A stretch of 64,000 nt of DNA from Nocardia niigatensis NBRC 100131 (GTDB taxonomy: Bacteria > Actinomycetota > Actinomycetes > Mycobacteriales > Mycobacteriaceae). Each line of letters opens with the position of its first letter. Within the stretch, counting starts at the first letter, position 1. The stretch lies in the NCBI RefSeq assembly GCF_000308655.1, contig NZ_BAGC01000040.1, positions 186,001 through 250,000 of the forward strand. The letters run 5' to 3'. This document shows positions 1 to 8,645 of the stretch, piece after piece. The position numbers and the translations under genes are program-made. The notes below the pieces were generated by a model. That model was given only the letters and a program-made list of their open reading frames with translations, had not been told where the DNA came from and ran no database searches.

Positions 1-217
1 TCCCCCACGTCATGATGCGACCGGCGGCGGTTCGCCGGATGCCGAACGATCCCGGGACCAGCCGCCGCGACAGCAACCGGGTGGCTTCGTCGATCAATGC
101 CTGCGCCTGCACCACCGTGCCCGAGTCGGTCTCGGTGCGAACGGCGGCATCGATCAACCGCCGCACCGACTGTGTCAACGGCTCGTACATCGCACGGTCG
201 CACTCGAATTCGTCCAC
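1..217 (-). CDS. partial CDS, N-terminus of an unassigned protein (PaaI/hotdog thioesterase suspected)
   Basis: An open frame on the minus strand runs off the left edge. It starts at GTG 217 or, nine codons later, at ATG 190. The visible residues (VDEFECDRAMYEPLTQSV at the N-terminus) are an amphipathic helical region rich in Arg, Ala and Leu with no diagnostic motif. The gene follows the HsaD-like hydrolase after 13 bases in the same direction, so it is probably the next gene of the operon. In actinobacterial steroid clusters this place is often held by a hotdog-fold thioesterase, and the helical N-terminus is compatible, but this is inference from context. The frame is a better candidate than the longer overlapping frames because it continues the operon strand. 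Confidence 0.5.
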   Translation of the reverse strand, partial: MDEFECDRAMYEPLTQSVRRLIDAAVRTETDSGTVVQAQALIDEATRLLSRRLVPGSFGIRRTAAGRIMTWG

Positions 218-230
218 CGAGCTACGGGGG

Positions 231-1094
231 TCAGCGGGCCAGGAAGGCCAGCACCACGGCTTCCCAGGCTTCCTTCTGCTCGACCATCACCCAGTGCCCG
301 CAGTTGGGGAAGATATGAATCTCGCCGTTGCGCACTGTGCGCATGGGCAGCAGCGCCATGTCCACCGGACTGACCCGGTCGTCCCGGCCCCAGGTGATCA
401 GCACCGGCGCGGTGATCCGGCCGAGCTTGGCCCAGCCCGGTGTCTCGGCGGCCCGGGCCGCCTCGGCCATCCGCGCCAGCGCCGCCCGGCCGTACATGCG
501 GCGTGAGTTCTCCAGTGTCGCCGGATCGGTGGCCTGTTCCCAGCGCTGCTCGACCAACTCCTCGGTCACCAACGCCGGGTCGTAGACCATCGAATGCAGC
601 CAGGCGATCAGCGCTTCCCGCGTCGGGTTCTCGACGAACTCGCTCAGCCGGATGATCCCCTCGCCCGGGGAGGCGCTGAACAGCGGCGTGCCGATCCCGC
701 CTATGGTGACCAGCCGGTCCACCCGCTCGGGATTCGCCAGCGCGAAATCGGTGGCGACAAAGCCGCCCATGGAATTGCCGATGATCCGCACCCGGTCCAG
801 GCCGAGCCCGTCCAGGAAGGCGGCGACCGCCTGCTGGGCGGACATCATCGGGTGCGGAGCGCCGAAGTCGTCGCTGACCCCGAAGCCGGGGAATTCCAGC
901 ACGAGCGTGCGGTAGTGGGGCGCGAACACCGGCACGTTGTCGCCGAAGTTGCGCCATCCCGAGACACCCGGGCCGGAGCCGTGCAGCAGGAGCAGGGGCG
1001 GGCCGTCGCCGCTCTCGCGGTAGCGCAATACGCCTTGCTCGGTGGGCAGTTCCCGCAGTTCGGGGACGACTCTGGTTTCGACCGGTGTGCTCAT
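231..1094 (-). CDS. hsaD: meta-cleavage product hydrolase (HsaD/BphD-like alpha/beta hydrolase)
   Basis: A 287-residue alpha/beta hydrolase of the C-C bond hydrolase type that cleaves the vinylogous diketo-acid made by extradiol dioxygenases. The oxyanion region LLLHGSGPG lies near residues 35-43, the nucleophile Ser108 in GNSMGG, the acid Asp238 in GRDDRV, and His267 in NCGHW; these fit the BphD triad pattern. The start at 1094 was chosen over the longer frame because homology begins right after it. It is the penultimate visible gene of the leftward operon, which also carries an HsaC-like dioxygenase, so its substrate should be that enzyme's ring-cleavage product. A broken second copy lies at 20605-21140. 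Confidence 0.88.
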   Translation of the reverse strand: MSTPVETRVVPELRELPTEQGVLRYRESGDGPPLLLLHGSGPGVSGWRNFGDNVPVFAPHYRTLVLEFPGFGVSDDFGAPHPMMSAQQAVAAFLDGLGLDRVRIIGNSMGGFVATDFALANPERVDRLVTIGGIGTPLFSASPGEGIIRLSEFVENPTREALIAWLHSMVYDPALVTEELVEQRWEQATDPATLENSRRMYGRAALARMAEAARAAETPGWAKLGRITAPVLITWGRDDRVSPVDMALLPMRTVRNGEIHIFPNCGHWVMVEQKEAWEAVVLAFLAR

Positions 1095-1178
1095 GCCCCG
1101 AGCCTGCCACCGCGGGAAGCAGTTTCCGGGCCTGTTCCCGTTGAGCGGCACGCCTTTTCGGGCCGGCGCATCGGCAAC

Positions 1179-1439
1179 TCAGTGCAGTCGCGGAATGGTG
1201 TCGCCGCTGGGCAGCTCGATGCGGGACTCGGCCAGCGCGTGCTCGCGTACCGCACGGTCGATACTGCGGTGCAGCACGTCGCAACCGCGGTCCCGGTGCC
1301 CGACATCGAGGTTCTGGGCCGCGATCACCGGGCAGCTGCCGACATCCCCGGTCCACTGCACCGAGGTGTGGGCGGGGCTGAACTTCTCGATGAGCACCCG
1401 CTGGCCGCAGCGCTCACAGTCGAGCGGCCGCAGGGTCAT
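1179..1439 (-). CDS. small Cys-rich protein in the ring-hydroxylation operon, function unknown
   Basis: An 86-residue protein whose ATG 1439 overlaps the flavin reductase stop by four bases (ATGA), so it is translationally coupled to it. Near the N-terminus it has a CERCGQRV knuckle followed by EKFSPAHTSVQW, with further Cys at about positions 37 and 55, suggesting a small metal-binding (zinc or iron-sulfur) fold. I do not recognise a named family, though short proteins of this kind sit beside steroid oxygenase genes in related actinobacteria. A role as accessory or electron-transfer protein is only a guess. It lies inside a longer frame that continues through the flavin reductase antisense frame; only this part is coding. 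Confidence 0.65.
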   Translation of the reverse strand: MTLRPLDCERCGQRVLIEKFSPAHTSVQWTGDVGSCPVIAAQNLDVGHRDRGCDVLHRSIDRAVREHALAESRIELPSGDTIPRLH

Positions 1440-1972
1440 CGCGACAATTCCTCGCCGACACCGCCGTAGCGGCCGCGGAAGAAGATCAGCGGCGCCAGGT
1501 CCGCGGCGTACAGGTGACGCACCCGGGAGACCACGATGGTGTGATCGCCCGCGGGGTGCTCGGCTTCCAGCTCGGCCTCGATCCAGGCCAGGCAGTCGGT
1601 CAGGATCGGCGCTCCGGCCGGGGACGGCTGCCAACGGATGCCACGGAACTTCTCGGCGCCACGCGCCGCGAGCTGCCTGGACACCGGCTCCTGGGCCGCG
1701 GAGAGGATGTTCACCGTGTAGGGCCCCGCGGCGCGTACCCGCGGCCAGGAGGTGCTGGTCGCGGCCACGCAGAACGCGATCAGCGGAGGGTCCAGCGACA
1801 CCGAGGTGAACGAGTTCGCGGCCAGGCCCGTCGGCGCCGAGGTCTCCGGATCGATGCCGGTGATCGCGACGACGCCGGTGGCGAAGTGCCCGAGCACGGT
1901 GCGCATCAGCGTCGGATCGAGTTCGGGGAGGTCGGCGGCCGTCGGTGCGGTCACGCTGCTGATGGTGGTCAT
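1436..1972 (-). CDS. hsaB: flavin reductase of a two-component monooxygenase (HsaB-like)
   Basis: A 178-residue flavin reductase-like (FMN-binding split barrel) protein. The N-terminal LRTVLGHFATGVVAITG-type segment (near residues 23-38), TGLAANSFTSVSLDPPL and the later RGRYGG are typical of the HpaC/HsaB family, which supplies reduced FMN to a partner oxygenase using NAD(P)H. The partner is most likely the HsaA-like protein at 7399-8583 in the same operon. ATG 1972 overlaps the upstream SDR stop (ATGA), and its own stop overlaps the next gene, so three genes are coupled. The length is usual for the family. Confidence 0.85.
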   Translation of the reverse strand: MTTISSVTAPTAADLPELDPTLMRTVLGHFATGVVAITGIDPETSAPTGLAANSFTSVSLDPPLIAFCVAATSTSWPRVRAAGPYTVNILSAAQEPVSRQLAARGAEKFRGIRWQPSPAGAPILTDCLAWIEAELEAEHPAGDHTIVVSRVRHLYAADLAPLIFFRGRYGGVGEELSR

Positions 1973-2853
1973 GAGCTGCCTTCGGGAAGTGGAACGCCCA
2001 TGCGGGCGAGCATGTCTCGGGGATTCGCGGGCGGAGCCAGGCTGCGCAGCTGGTCACCGCGCCTCGTCATCGCCGCCGTGCACATCGCGTCGTCGGAGAA
2101 GACCCAGAAATCGCCGCTGGCGATCTGCTCGATCATGTGCTCGGCGGCGGTGAGCGGGTCGAGCCCCTTCTCCACGTTGTCGCGCTGCATGGCGGCGAAC
2201 ACAGCGTTGGCGGTGGGGTCCGCGGTGGGTGCCGCGCGCTGGGCCGCGAGGAAGATCTCGCTGCGGATCGAGTGCGGAACCACAGCGCTGACCTGGATCG
2301 GGGCTCCGATGATGGACAGGTCCTGGTGTAGGCACTCCGTCATCGCCTGCACCGCGAACTTGCTGACGATGTAGGGCGACTGCACGGCTACGGTGTTGAT
2401 TCCGCCGACCGAGGACAGGTTGGCCACGCAGGACGGCGTGCCCGCCGCGATCATGCGCGGTACGAACGACTTCAAGCTGTAGAAGACACCGTCGACATTG
2501 ATCTGCATCAGGCGACGCCACCGATCGGCGGCGACCTCCCACAGCAACCCGGCCGATTCGACACCCGCGTTGTTGATCAGCAATTCGACGCTGCCGTGCT
2601 GGGCGAAGATCGTCGCCGCCATGGCCTCGACCGCGGCCTCGTCGGCGACGTCGACCTGGTGTGCTTCCGCCGCCCCGCCCCGAGCGACGATCTCGGCGGC
2701 GGCCTCGGCGGCCCGTGGCCCGTCGATGTCGGCGACGACCACGGTCATGCCCAGCGTCCCGAGGTGGTGGGCCAAACCCCGGCCGATACCCGCGGCCGCA
2801 CCGGTGACGACCGCGGTGCCGCGGGAAAAGCGTTGCCGCGCAACCGCGCCCAT
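1969..2853 (-). CDS. short-chain dehydrogenase/reductase
   Basis: A 294-residue classical SDR. It has the Rossmann motif TGAAAGIG near residues 17-24, NNAG near 92, and the catalytic Ser and YIVSK (Tyr-x3-Lys) in the middle. An acid after the second strand (VADIDG) suggests NAD(H) preference. The start at 2853 shares one base with the preceding stop (TGATG); the longer upstream frame overlaps that gene fully and is rejected. Within this operon it is probably a hydroxysteroid or hydroxy-intermediate dehydrogenase; the substrate position cannot be told from sequence. The C-terminal tail after the usual SDR fold is about 40 residues longer than the 250-residue minimum. Confidence 0.85.
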   Translation of the reverse strand: MGAVARQRFSRGTAVVTGAAAGIGRGLAHHLGTLGMTVVVADIDGPRAAEAAAEIVARGGAAEAHQVDVADEAAVEAMAATIFAQHGSVELLINNAGVESAGLLWEVAADRWRRLMQINVDGVFYSLKSFVPRMIAAGTPSCVANLSSVGGINTVAVQSPYIVSKFAVQAMTECLHQDLSIIGAPIQVSAVVPHSIRSEIFLAAQRAAPTADPTANAVFAAMQRDNVEKGLDPLTAAEHMIEQIASGDFWVFSDDAMCTAAMTRRGDQLRSLAPPANPRDMLARMGVPLPEGSS

Positions 2854-3737
2854 CACGCCCCCTCCGGCAGAATGTTCGGATTCGCCCAGGTCGGCGGCTC
2901 CCGCCGTGGCAGCTCGGCGCGGCCGTCGAGCGAGCGCACCGTGGTGTTCGTCGCGTACGGGTAGTGCAGGCTGAAGGCCACCAGCCCGGTGCGGTCGGCG
3001 GCCGGAGCGGTGCACATCTCCAGCACCGTCTGCGCCAGGTACTCGACCGGCTCGGTGTCATAGCCCTCCGGGAGCAGCGTCGCCGCGCCCGGAGTCATGA
3101 TCGCCGTCGATGGGCCGACGGCGTTGACCGCGATCCCGTCGTCGAGCAGCTCGGCGGCGAGTCCCTGGGTGAAGCGGTGCAGCGCGGCCTTCACCGATGC
3201 GTAGACGATGTCGCCGGAGGTCTTGTTGTATTCACGGAACGGCCGAATGGGACTGAGCCCGGTGGACGACCCGATATTGACGATCCAGCCGCCGCCCTTG
3301 CGCAGGTGCGGGATCGCGGCGCGGGTGAGCACGAACGGCACTTCGAGATAGTGCTGGACGGTCCGGTGGAACGTCGCGTCACTCATCTTCTCGATCGCGC
3401 TGTAGTCGGCGAATCCGGCGTTGTTGACGAGGATGTCGAGCCCGCCGAGTTCTTCGGCAACGCGGTCGACCAGGCCGGCGCGCTGCTCGTCGTCCTCCAG
3501 GTCGGCGGGTATCGCGATCGCCCGGCCACCGGCCGCCTCGATCAGCGCCACGGTCTCGGCCAGCGTGCCGGCGAGCACGTGGGTATCCCCGTCTCGAATC
3601 GATGGGCTGGGGTTCCCCGCACGGGCGGTCACAGCCACGGTCGCGCCTTCGGCGGCCAGCCGCTGGGCGATTGCCCGGCCGATGCCACGACTGCTGCCGG
3701 TGACCAGCGCCTTGCGGCCCGTGAGTCGCGACATCAT
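2853..3737 (-). CDS. short-chain dehydrogenase/reductase with extended active-site loop
   Basis: A 294-residue SDR with TGSSRGIG at residues 14-21, NNAG, and YASVK as the catalytic Tyr-x3-Lys. Between the catalytic Ser (NIGSSTG) and Tyr there are about ten more residues than in standard SDRs (LSPIRPFREYNKTSGD), which would enlarge the active-site lid. Another insertion after the first helix (PSPSIRDGDTHVLAG) is also unusual. ATG 3737 overlaps the esterase stop by four bases. It is probably an NAD(P)-dependent dehydrogenase for a bulky alcohol or ketone in the pathway; the exact reaction is unknown. Confidence 0.83.
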   Translation of the reverse strand: MMSRLTGRKALVTGSSRGIGRAIAQRLAAEGATVAVTARAGNPSPSIRDGDTHVLAGTLAETVALIEAAGGRAIAIPADLEDDEQRAGLVDRVAEELGGLDILVNNAGFADYSAIEKMSDATFHRTVQHYLEVPFVLTRAAIPHLRKGGGWIVNIGSSTGLSPIRPFREYNKTSGDIVYASVKAALHRFTQGLAAELLDDGIAVNAVGPSTAIMTPGAATLLPEGYDTEPVEYLAQTVLEMCTAPAADRTGLVAFSLHYPYATNTTVRSLDGRAELPRREPPTWANPNILPEGA

Positions 3738-4678
3738 GAAATCTCCAGTACGTCGCGGGTCATCTTCCAGACCAGTTCACGGGCCGGGCCGGTCAGCGAA
3801 AGGCTCGGGAAGGTCAAGAAACCGTGGAAGAGCCCGTCGAAACGGTGCGTGATCACCGGCACGCCGGCCTCGGCGAGCCGGCGGGCGTAGTCCTCCCCCG
3901 CCGCACACGGCGGGTCGAGTTCGGCGGTGGCGACCACCGCGGGCGGCAGCCCGGCCAGCGATTCGGCCTTGCTGGGCACCAGGTACGGGTTGTCGGTGCC
4001 GTTCGGCGCGTACTGCTGCCAATACCAGCGCATGGACGAGGTGGTGTTGTAGTAGCCCTCGCCGTAACGCTGGTACGACTCGGTGGTCAAATCGTCGTCG
4101 ATGACCGGGTAGAGCATGATCTGTGCGGCGATGCGTGGACCGCCGCGGTCCCGTGCGGCCAGGCTCACCGTTGCCGCCAGGTTGCCGCCGGCGCTGTCGC
4201 CGGCCACCGCGATCCGGTCGGGGTCGCCGCCGTACTCAGCGGCGCGCCCGGCCGCCCACACCACGGCCGCGTACACATCTTCCATCGCCGCGGGGCCGGG
4301 GTGCTCGGGCGCACGCCGGTAGTCGACCGAGACGACCACGACGCCGACGGCGAGGGCCATCGACCGGCAGAACTCGTCGTGGCTGTCCAGATCACAGAAG
4401 ACGAAGCCGCCGCCGTGCGCGAAGACCACCACCGGCAGCGCGGCATCCCGCGCCCGCTCGGGCACATACACCCGGACCGGCAGGTCACCGCCGGGGCCGG
4501 CGATGACCAGGTCCTCGGCGCGCCGCATGGCGGGCTCCCTGGTCAACGGCGCGCGCCTGGACACGATGATCTCGCGCAGCTCGGCCGCCTCATGCAGAGT
4601 CACATCGGGAAACGACTCCAGCGCCGAGAGCATCGCCTCGACATCCGGGTGCAGATCGGACCGTCGCTGTCCGCCCAT
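3734..4678 (-). CDS. HSL-family esterase/lipase (alpha/beta hydrolase fold 3)
   Basis: A 314-residue hormone-sensitive-lipase type carboxylesterase. It has the oxyanion motif HGGG in FAHGGGFVF, the nucleophile elbow GDSAGG, an acid in ELDPP and the catalytic His in LFHGF. The start at ATG 4678 has a GAAGGA ribosome site and begins where homology begins. It directly follows the Baeyer-Villiger monooxygenase gene and overlaps the next SDR. A natural reading is that it hydrolyses an ester or lactone made by that enzyme, for example an acetate ester from a 20-ketosteroid, but this is inference. A second HSL esterase lies at 19196-20167. Confidence 0.87.
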   Translation of the reverse strand: MGGQRRSDLHPDVEAMLSALESFPDVTLHEAAELREIIVSRRAPLTREPAMRRAEDLVIAGPGGDLPVRVYVPERARDAALPVVVFAHGGGFVFCDLDSHDEFCRSMALAVGVVVVSVDYRRAPEHPGPAAMEDVYAAVVWAAGRAAEYGGDPDRIAVAGDSAGGNLAATVSLAARDRGGPRIAAQIMLYPVIDDDLTTESYQRYGEGYYNTTSSMRWYWQQYAPNGTDNPYLVPSKAESLAGLPPAVVATAELDPPCAAGEDYARRLAEAGVPVITHRFDGLFHGFLTFPSLSLTGPARELVWKMTRDVLEIS

Positions 4679-4709
4679 CTCGACCACATCCTTCTTCGTT
4701 CTCAGGGGA

Positions 4710-6314
4710 TCAGACACCGAGCTCGAAGCCCTTGTATCCGCCAGCGGCGACCTCAGCGCTGATGGCGCTGTAAGTGCCGAATCCGCCGATGTAGGGCATG
4801 AACACCCGGGGCTTGCCGGGGATGTTCGCGCCCATGTACCAGGAATTCGCGGAAGGGAATAATGTGCCCGCCGCCTTCTCGTTACACTCGGCGACCCAGT
4901 CGTCGACCGCCTGCGCACTGGCCTCGACGGTGCCGAACCCGTGCTCGTCGAGATGGTCCAGGCAGTCGGCGATCCAATCCACGTGTTGCTCGGCCATCAG
5001 CACCATGTTCGCGAGCACGCTGGGGCTGCCCGCGCCCGCGAGGATGAACATGTTCGGGAAGCCGGCCACCGCGAGCCCGAGATAGGTACGGGGGCCGGCA
5101 GCCCATTCCTCGCGCAGCTCCCGGCCGTCCCGGCCGCGGATGTCGATTCGCGACAGCGACCCGGTCATGGCGTCGAAACCGGTGGCGAAGATCAGCGCAT
5201 CGAGGTCGTAGGAAGCCTCGGTGGTTCGCACACCGGTCTCGGTGATCGCCTCGATCGGTGTGCGCCGCAGGTTCACCAGGGTGACGTTGTCGCGGTTGTA
5301 GGTCTGGAAGTAGCCGCTGTCGGTGACGATGCGTTTGGTGCCGATCGGGTGGTCATTGGGGATCAGCTGGTCGGCGAGTTCCTGGTCATGCACCATCTCG
5401 CGGATCTTGGCCTCGACGTATTCGCGGGCAGTGTCGTTGGCGGCCAGGTTCGTCATCTGGTCCGGAAAAGCCTTGGCGAACAGGTAGCCGCCGCGCTGCC
5501 ACCATTCGTCGTAGATCCGGGTCCTCTCGGCGGCGTCGATTTCCAGCGCGCCCTTGGGGTACGGGCTGTTCGGGGTGCCACCGCCACTGCGGCGCGACTG
5601 CTCACGGCGTTCGGCGTAGTTCGCCTTCACTTCGGCTACGAACTGCGGGTCCAGTGGACGGTTGCCCGCCGGAATCGAATAGTTCGGCGTGCGCTGGAAG
5701 ACGTAGAGGTGCTCGGCCTGCTCGGCGATCACCGGGATCGCCTGGATGGCCGACGATCCGGTTCCGATGACGCCGACCCGCTTGCCGGCGAAATCCACGG
5801 GCTCGTGCGGCCATTCACCCGTGTGGTAGATCTCGCCGCCGAAGGTGTCGCCGCCCGCGATGTCGGGCTTGTTGGTCGCCGACAGCACGCCGGTGGCCAG
5901 GATGCAGAAGCGCGCGGTCACGGTGCGGCCGGTGTCGGTGGTGATGGTCCAACGCCGGGCCCGCTCGTCGTAGACGGCGGCGCTCACCCTGGTCAGGAAG
6001 TCGTAGGCCGAGCGCAGGTCGTGCCGGTCGGCGACGTGATCCAGGTAGCGCAGGATCTCCTCCTGCGTCGCGAACCGCTCCGACCAGGTCCATTCCTGCT
6101 GCAGCTGCTCGTCGAAGGAGTAGGAGTAGTCGATGCTCTCGACGTCGCAGCGGGCGCCCGGGTACCGGTTGTGGTACCAGGTGCCGCCCACGCCTTCGGC
6201 GGATTCGAAGCCGTGCACGCGCATTCCGCGGGCGCGCAGCCTGTACACCGTGTACAGGCCGGAAATCCCCGCCCCGACGACGACGGCGTCGAAATCGTTG
6301 TCCTGAGTTGTCAC
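4710..6314 (-). CDS. Baeyer-Villiger monooxygenase, steroid/large-ring ketone type
   Basis: A 534-residue FAD- and NADPH-dependent enzyme that inserts oxygen next to a ketone. It has the FAD Rossmann motif GAGISG (14-19), the BVMO fingerprint FGGEIYHTGEWP (158-169) and the second nucleotide motif GTGSS (184-188). The C-terminal third, with TYLGLAVAGFPNMF and SANSWYMGANIPGKPR, is very like what I recall of Rhodococcus steroid monooxygenase and cyclopentadecanone monooxygenase. GTG 6314 was chosen because GAGGAAAG stands eight bases upstream; earlier codons lack homology. In this operon it probably opens a D-ring ketone or converts a C20 ketone to an ester, ahead of the adjacent esterase and the SMP-30 lactonase-like protein at 25115. 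Confidence 0.9.
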   Translation of the reverse strand: MTTQDNDFDAVVVGAGISGLYTVYRLRARGMRVHGFESAEGVGGTWYHNRYPGARCDVESIDYSYSFDEQLQQEWTWSERFATQEEILRYLDHVADRHDLRSAYDFLTRVSAAVYDERARRWTITTDTGRTVTARFCILATGVLSATNKPDIAGGDTFGGEIYHTGEWPHEPVDFAGKRVGVIGTGSSAIQAIPVIAEQAEHLYVFQRTPNYSIPAGNRPLDPQFVAEVKANYAERREQSRRSGGGTPNSPYPKGALEIDAAERTRIYDEWWQRGGYLFAKAFPDQMTNLAANDTAREYVEAKIREMVHDQELADQLIPNDHPIGTKRIVTDSGYFQTYNRDNVTLVNLRRTPIEAITETGVRTTEASYDLDALIFATGFDAMTGSLSRIDIRGRDGRELREEWAAGPRTYLGLAVAGFPNMFILAGAGSPSVLANMVLMAEQHVDWIADCLDHLDEHGFGTVEASAQAVDDWVAECNEKAAGTLFPSANSWYMGANIPGKPRVFMPYIGGFGTYSAISAEVAAGGYKGFELGV

Positions 6315-6424
6315 AAGAATCACTTTCCTCGATGAGGTGAGATCGGTGGAGCCAGACCTTAAGTGGCACAACGGCTTCCGAAGTGGCGGGTACCACCCAG
6401 CGGCCCTCGGGTTCCGGCCGCGCC

Positions 6425-7372
6425 TCAGGCGCGGACCGTCTCGGCGGCCGCGTCGGCCGCAGCCTTATGGGCGTCCTTCATCTCCCGCATCCACATCCAC
6501 TCGTGGCCCCAGTAGCTGTCCGCGGTGATCTCTTCAGCGGTGTAGTAGCTCTCGTCGACGAGCTTGCCGCCGAAGCCGTACTCGATGTCCCAGCCGCCGG
6601 GCACTCGGACGTAGAAGGAGATCATCTTGTCGTTGGTGTGCCTGCCCAGAGTGGACGACACGGGGAAGTCGCGCGCGAGCACCTGATCGTAGGCACTGCC
6701 GACCGCGTCGAGTTCGTCCACTTCGACCATCACGTGGATCAGACCCGGGTCGCGGCCCGCCTGGCTCGGCATGATCGCCAGGCTGTGGTGGCGTTGGTTG
6801 ACCCCCATGAAACGGATCCGCATCGGCGGGGCTTCCGGCGGAGTGGGCATCCGGAAAGCGCCGCGGGACAGGAACCCCAGGGTCTCGTTGTAGAAGGTGA
6901 AGGACTCGTCGAAGTTGGTCGTCGGCATCACCACGTGGCCCATACCCTGCTGTCCCGTGACGAAACGCTGACCGTACTTGGTCAGCACGGGGCTGTGCTC
7001 GAGCACCGGGCCATGGAAGAACTCGAGCGGCGTCCCGCCGGGATCCTTCATGCTGAACCCCGCCTCGACCCGGCGCCGGTCGGCCAGTTGCTGAGACATC
7101 GGGGTGACGGTGAATCCGCAGGATTCCAGATGCCCGGCCAGCCGACGCAGGGCGAGCCCGTCGCGAACCTCCCACCCGACGGCGGTCACGCGGTCGGCGT
7201 CACCGCGTTCAACGGTGATGCGAGCGGGCCGCTCGTCCATCCGGAAGTGCAGGGCGTCGTCCTCCGGGCCGAAACCGGTTGCGAATCCAAGTACTTCGAA
7301 ACCCAGTTCACGCCAACGATCCATGTCGGTGGCGACAACCCGGACGTAGCCGAGCCCCTTGATTTCGGTCAT
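6425..7372 (-). CDS. hsaC: extradiol ring-cleavage dioxygenase (HsaC/BphC-like)
   Basis: A 315-residue two-domain type I extradiol dioxygenase that opens catechols by meta-cleavage. The predicted Fe(II) ligands are His146 (MGHVVMP), His213 (LIHVMVE) and Glu264 (WDIEYG), at almost the classical BphC positions. Start ATG 7372 is preceded by AAAGGAA. It lies 26 bases after the HsaA-like gene and in the same operon as an HsaD-like hydrolase, giving the full hydroxylate, cleave and hydrolyse module for a secosteroid or similar catechol. The longer frame upstream of 7372 overlaps hsaA antisense to its reading frame and is not real. Confidence 0.92.
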   Translation of the reverse strand: MTEIKGLGYVRVVATDMDRWRELGFEVLGFATGFGPEDDALHFRMDERPARITVERGDADRVTAVGWEVRDGLALRRLAGHLESCGFTVTPMSQQLADRRRVEAGFSMKDPGGTPLEFFHGPVLEHSPVLTKYGQRFVTGQQGMGHVVMPTTNFDESFTFYNETLGFLSRGAFRMPTPPEAPPMRIRFMGVNQRHHSLAIMPSQAGRDPGLIHVMVEVDELDAVGSAYDQVLARDFPVSSTLGRHTNDKMISFYVRVPGGWDIEYGFGGKLVDESYYTAEEITADSYWGHEWMWMREMKDAHKAAADAAAETVRA

Positions 7373-7398
7373 CGCTGTCGTGTTCCTTTCCGAACCGG

Positions 7399-8583
7399 TC
7401 AGATCATCACCCGCAGCGGTCCGGGCGGGACCTCCACGCCCAGCGACGCCAGCGCGGCGGCGTGATAGGTAGTGCTCGTCACGTGTATGGCGTGGTGCAG
7501 GCCCGCGTGAGCGTCGCGCCAGAAGCGCTGGAGCGGGTTGTCCATCCGCAGTGCGTTGCCGCCGGCGCGGTCGAAGACTTCGTCGGCGGCACGCACCGCA
7601 CGCCATGCCGCCCGCGCCTGGTCCCGGCGTACTTTCGCGCGGGTTTCGAAGTCGATCTCCTCGCCTCGGTCGACCTTGTCGTAGACACGCTCGACGTTCA
7701 CGAGCAGTTGCTGACGCGCGGCGTCGATCTCCGAAGCCGACTCCCCGAGGGCATGCAGCACGTACGGGTCGTCCTTGATGACAGTGCCGGCGGCACCGAC
7801 GCGGTCACGCTGGTAGGCGATCCCGGCAGCCAGGACACCTTCACAGATGCCGATGGTCGCCGAGGTGATTCCCAGCGGGAACATGGTCGACCAGGGCATC
7901 TTGTACAACGTCTCGGTCGCCCCGTACTCCTTGGCCGCGGTTCCGTCGATCACCTTCGCCGAGTTCATAACTCGGTAGCCGGGGATGAAGGCGTCTTTGA
8001 CGACAATGTCCTTGCTGCCGGTGCCGCGCAGCCCGACCACGTCCCAGGAGTCGGGCACAATCTCGTAGTCCGACCTGGGCAGGATCACATGCAAGCCCTG
8101 TGGCGGCGTCAACGGTTTGCCATCCGGGCCGCCGATCAGGGCGCCGAGGAAGATCCAGTCACAGTGGTCGGTACCGGAGGAGAACTGCCAGCGCCCGTTC
8201 AGTACGTAGCCGTCATCGGTGGGTACCGCGATGCCACCCGGCATGTACGGCGATGCCTGCCAGGTGTCGCCGTCCGCGCCGAGCACCTCGTCCTGAACCT
8301 TCGGGTCGGCGAAGGCCAGCTGCCAGGGATGCACGCCAACGATGCCGCCGACCCAGCCGGCGGAGCCGTAGATGCTGGCGGTCTTCATCACGGTCTCGGC
8401 GAACTCGCGCGGATGCGCCTCGAAGCCGTTGTACTTCTTACGCTGCAGCAGCCGAATAAGTCCTGCCTGCTTCAGCTGCTTGGCCATGCCATCGGTCAGG
8501 CGACCGAGCGAATCGGATTCGTCCGCGCCTGCGCGGATCTCGTCGGCGATGGCGACGATGTTGTCAAGGACGGTGTGGGACAT
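7399..8583 (-). CDS. hsaA: flavin-dependent aromatic monooxygenase, oxygenase subunit (HsaA-like)
   Basis: A 394-residue member of the acyl-CoA-dehydrogenase-fold flavin monooxygenases (HsaA, HpaB group D), which hydroxylate phenols using FMNH2 from a separate reductase. The family features GSAGWVGGIVGVHPW, WQFSSGTDHCDWIFLGA and DVVGLRGTGSKDI are present, and the length matches HsaA. The start at ATG 8583 is well placed after the Rieske gene. The reductase partner is probably the HsaB-like gene at 1436-1972. The product is expected to be a catechol for the neighbouring HsaC-like enzyme. Confidence 0.9.
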   Translation of the reverse strand: MSHTVLDNIVAIADEIRAGADESDSLGRLTDGMAKQLKQAGLIRLLQRKKYNGFEAHPREFAETVMKTASIYGSAGWVGGIVGVHPWQLAFADPKVQDEVLGADGDTWQASPYMPGGIAVPTDDGYVLNGRWQFSSGTDHCDWIFLGALIGGPDGKPLTPPQGLHVILPRSDYEIVPDSWDVVGLRGTGSKDIVVKDAFIPGYRVMNSAKVIDGTAAKEYGATETLYKMPWSTMFPLGITSATIGICEGVLAAGIAYQRDRVGAAGTVIKDDPYVLHALGESASEIDAARQQLLVNVERVYDKVDRGEEIDFETRAKVRRDQARAAWRAVRAADEVFDRAGGNALRMDNPLQRFWRDAHAGLHHAIHVTSTTYHAAALASLGVEVPPGPLRVMI

Positions 8584-8645
8584 CGGAACTCCTGGTCCGG
8601 GGAAACGAGAGAGGAAGGGGTTGTCGTCGGGAGCCGACGGGCCGG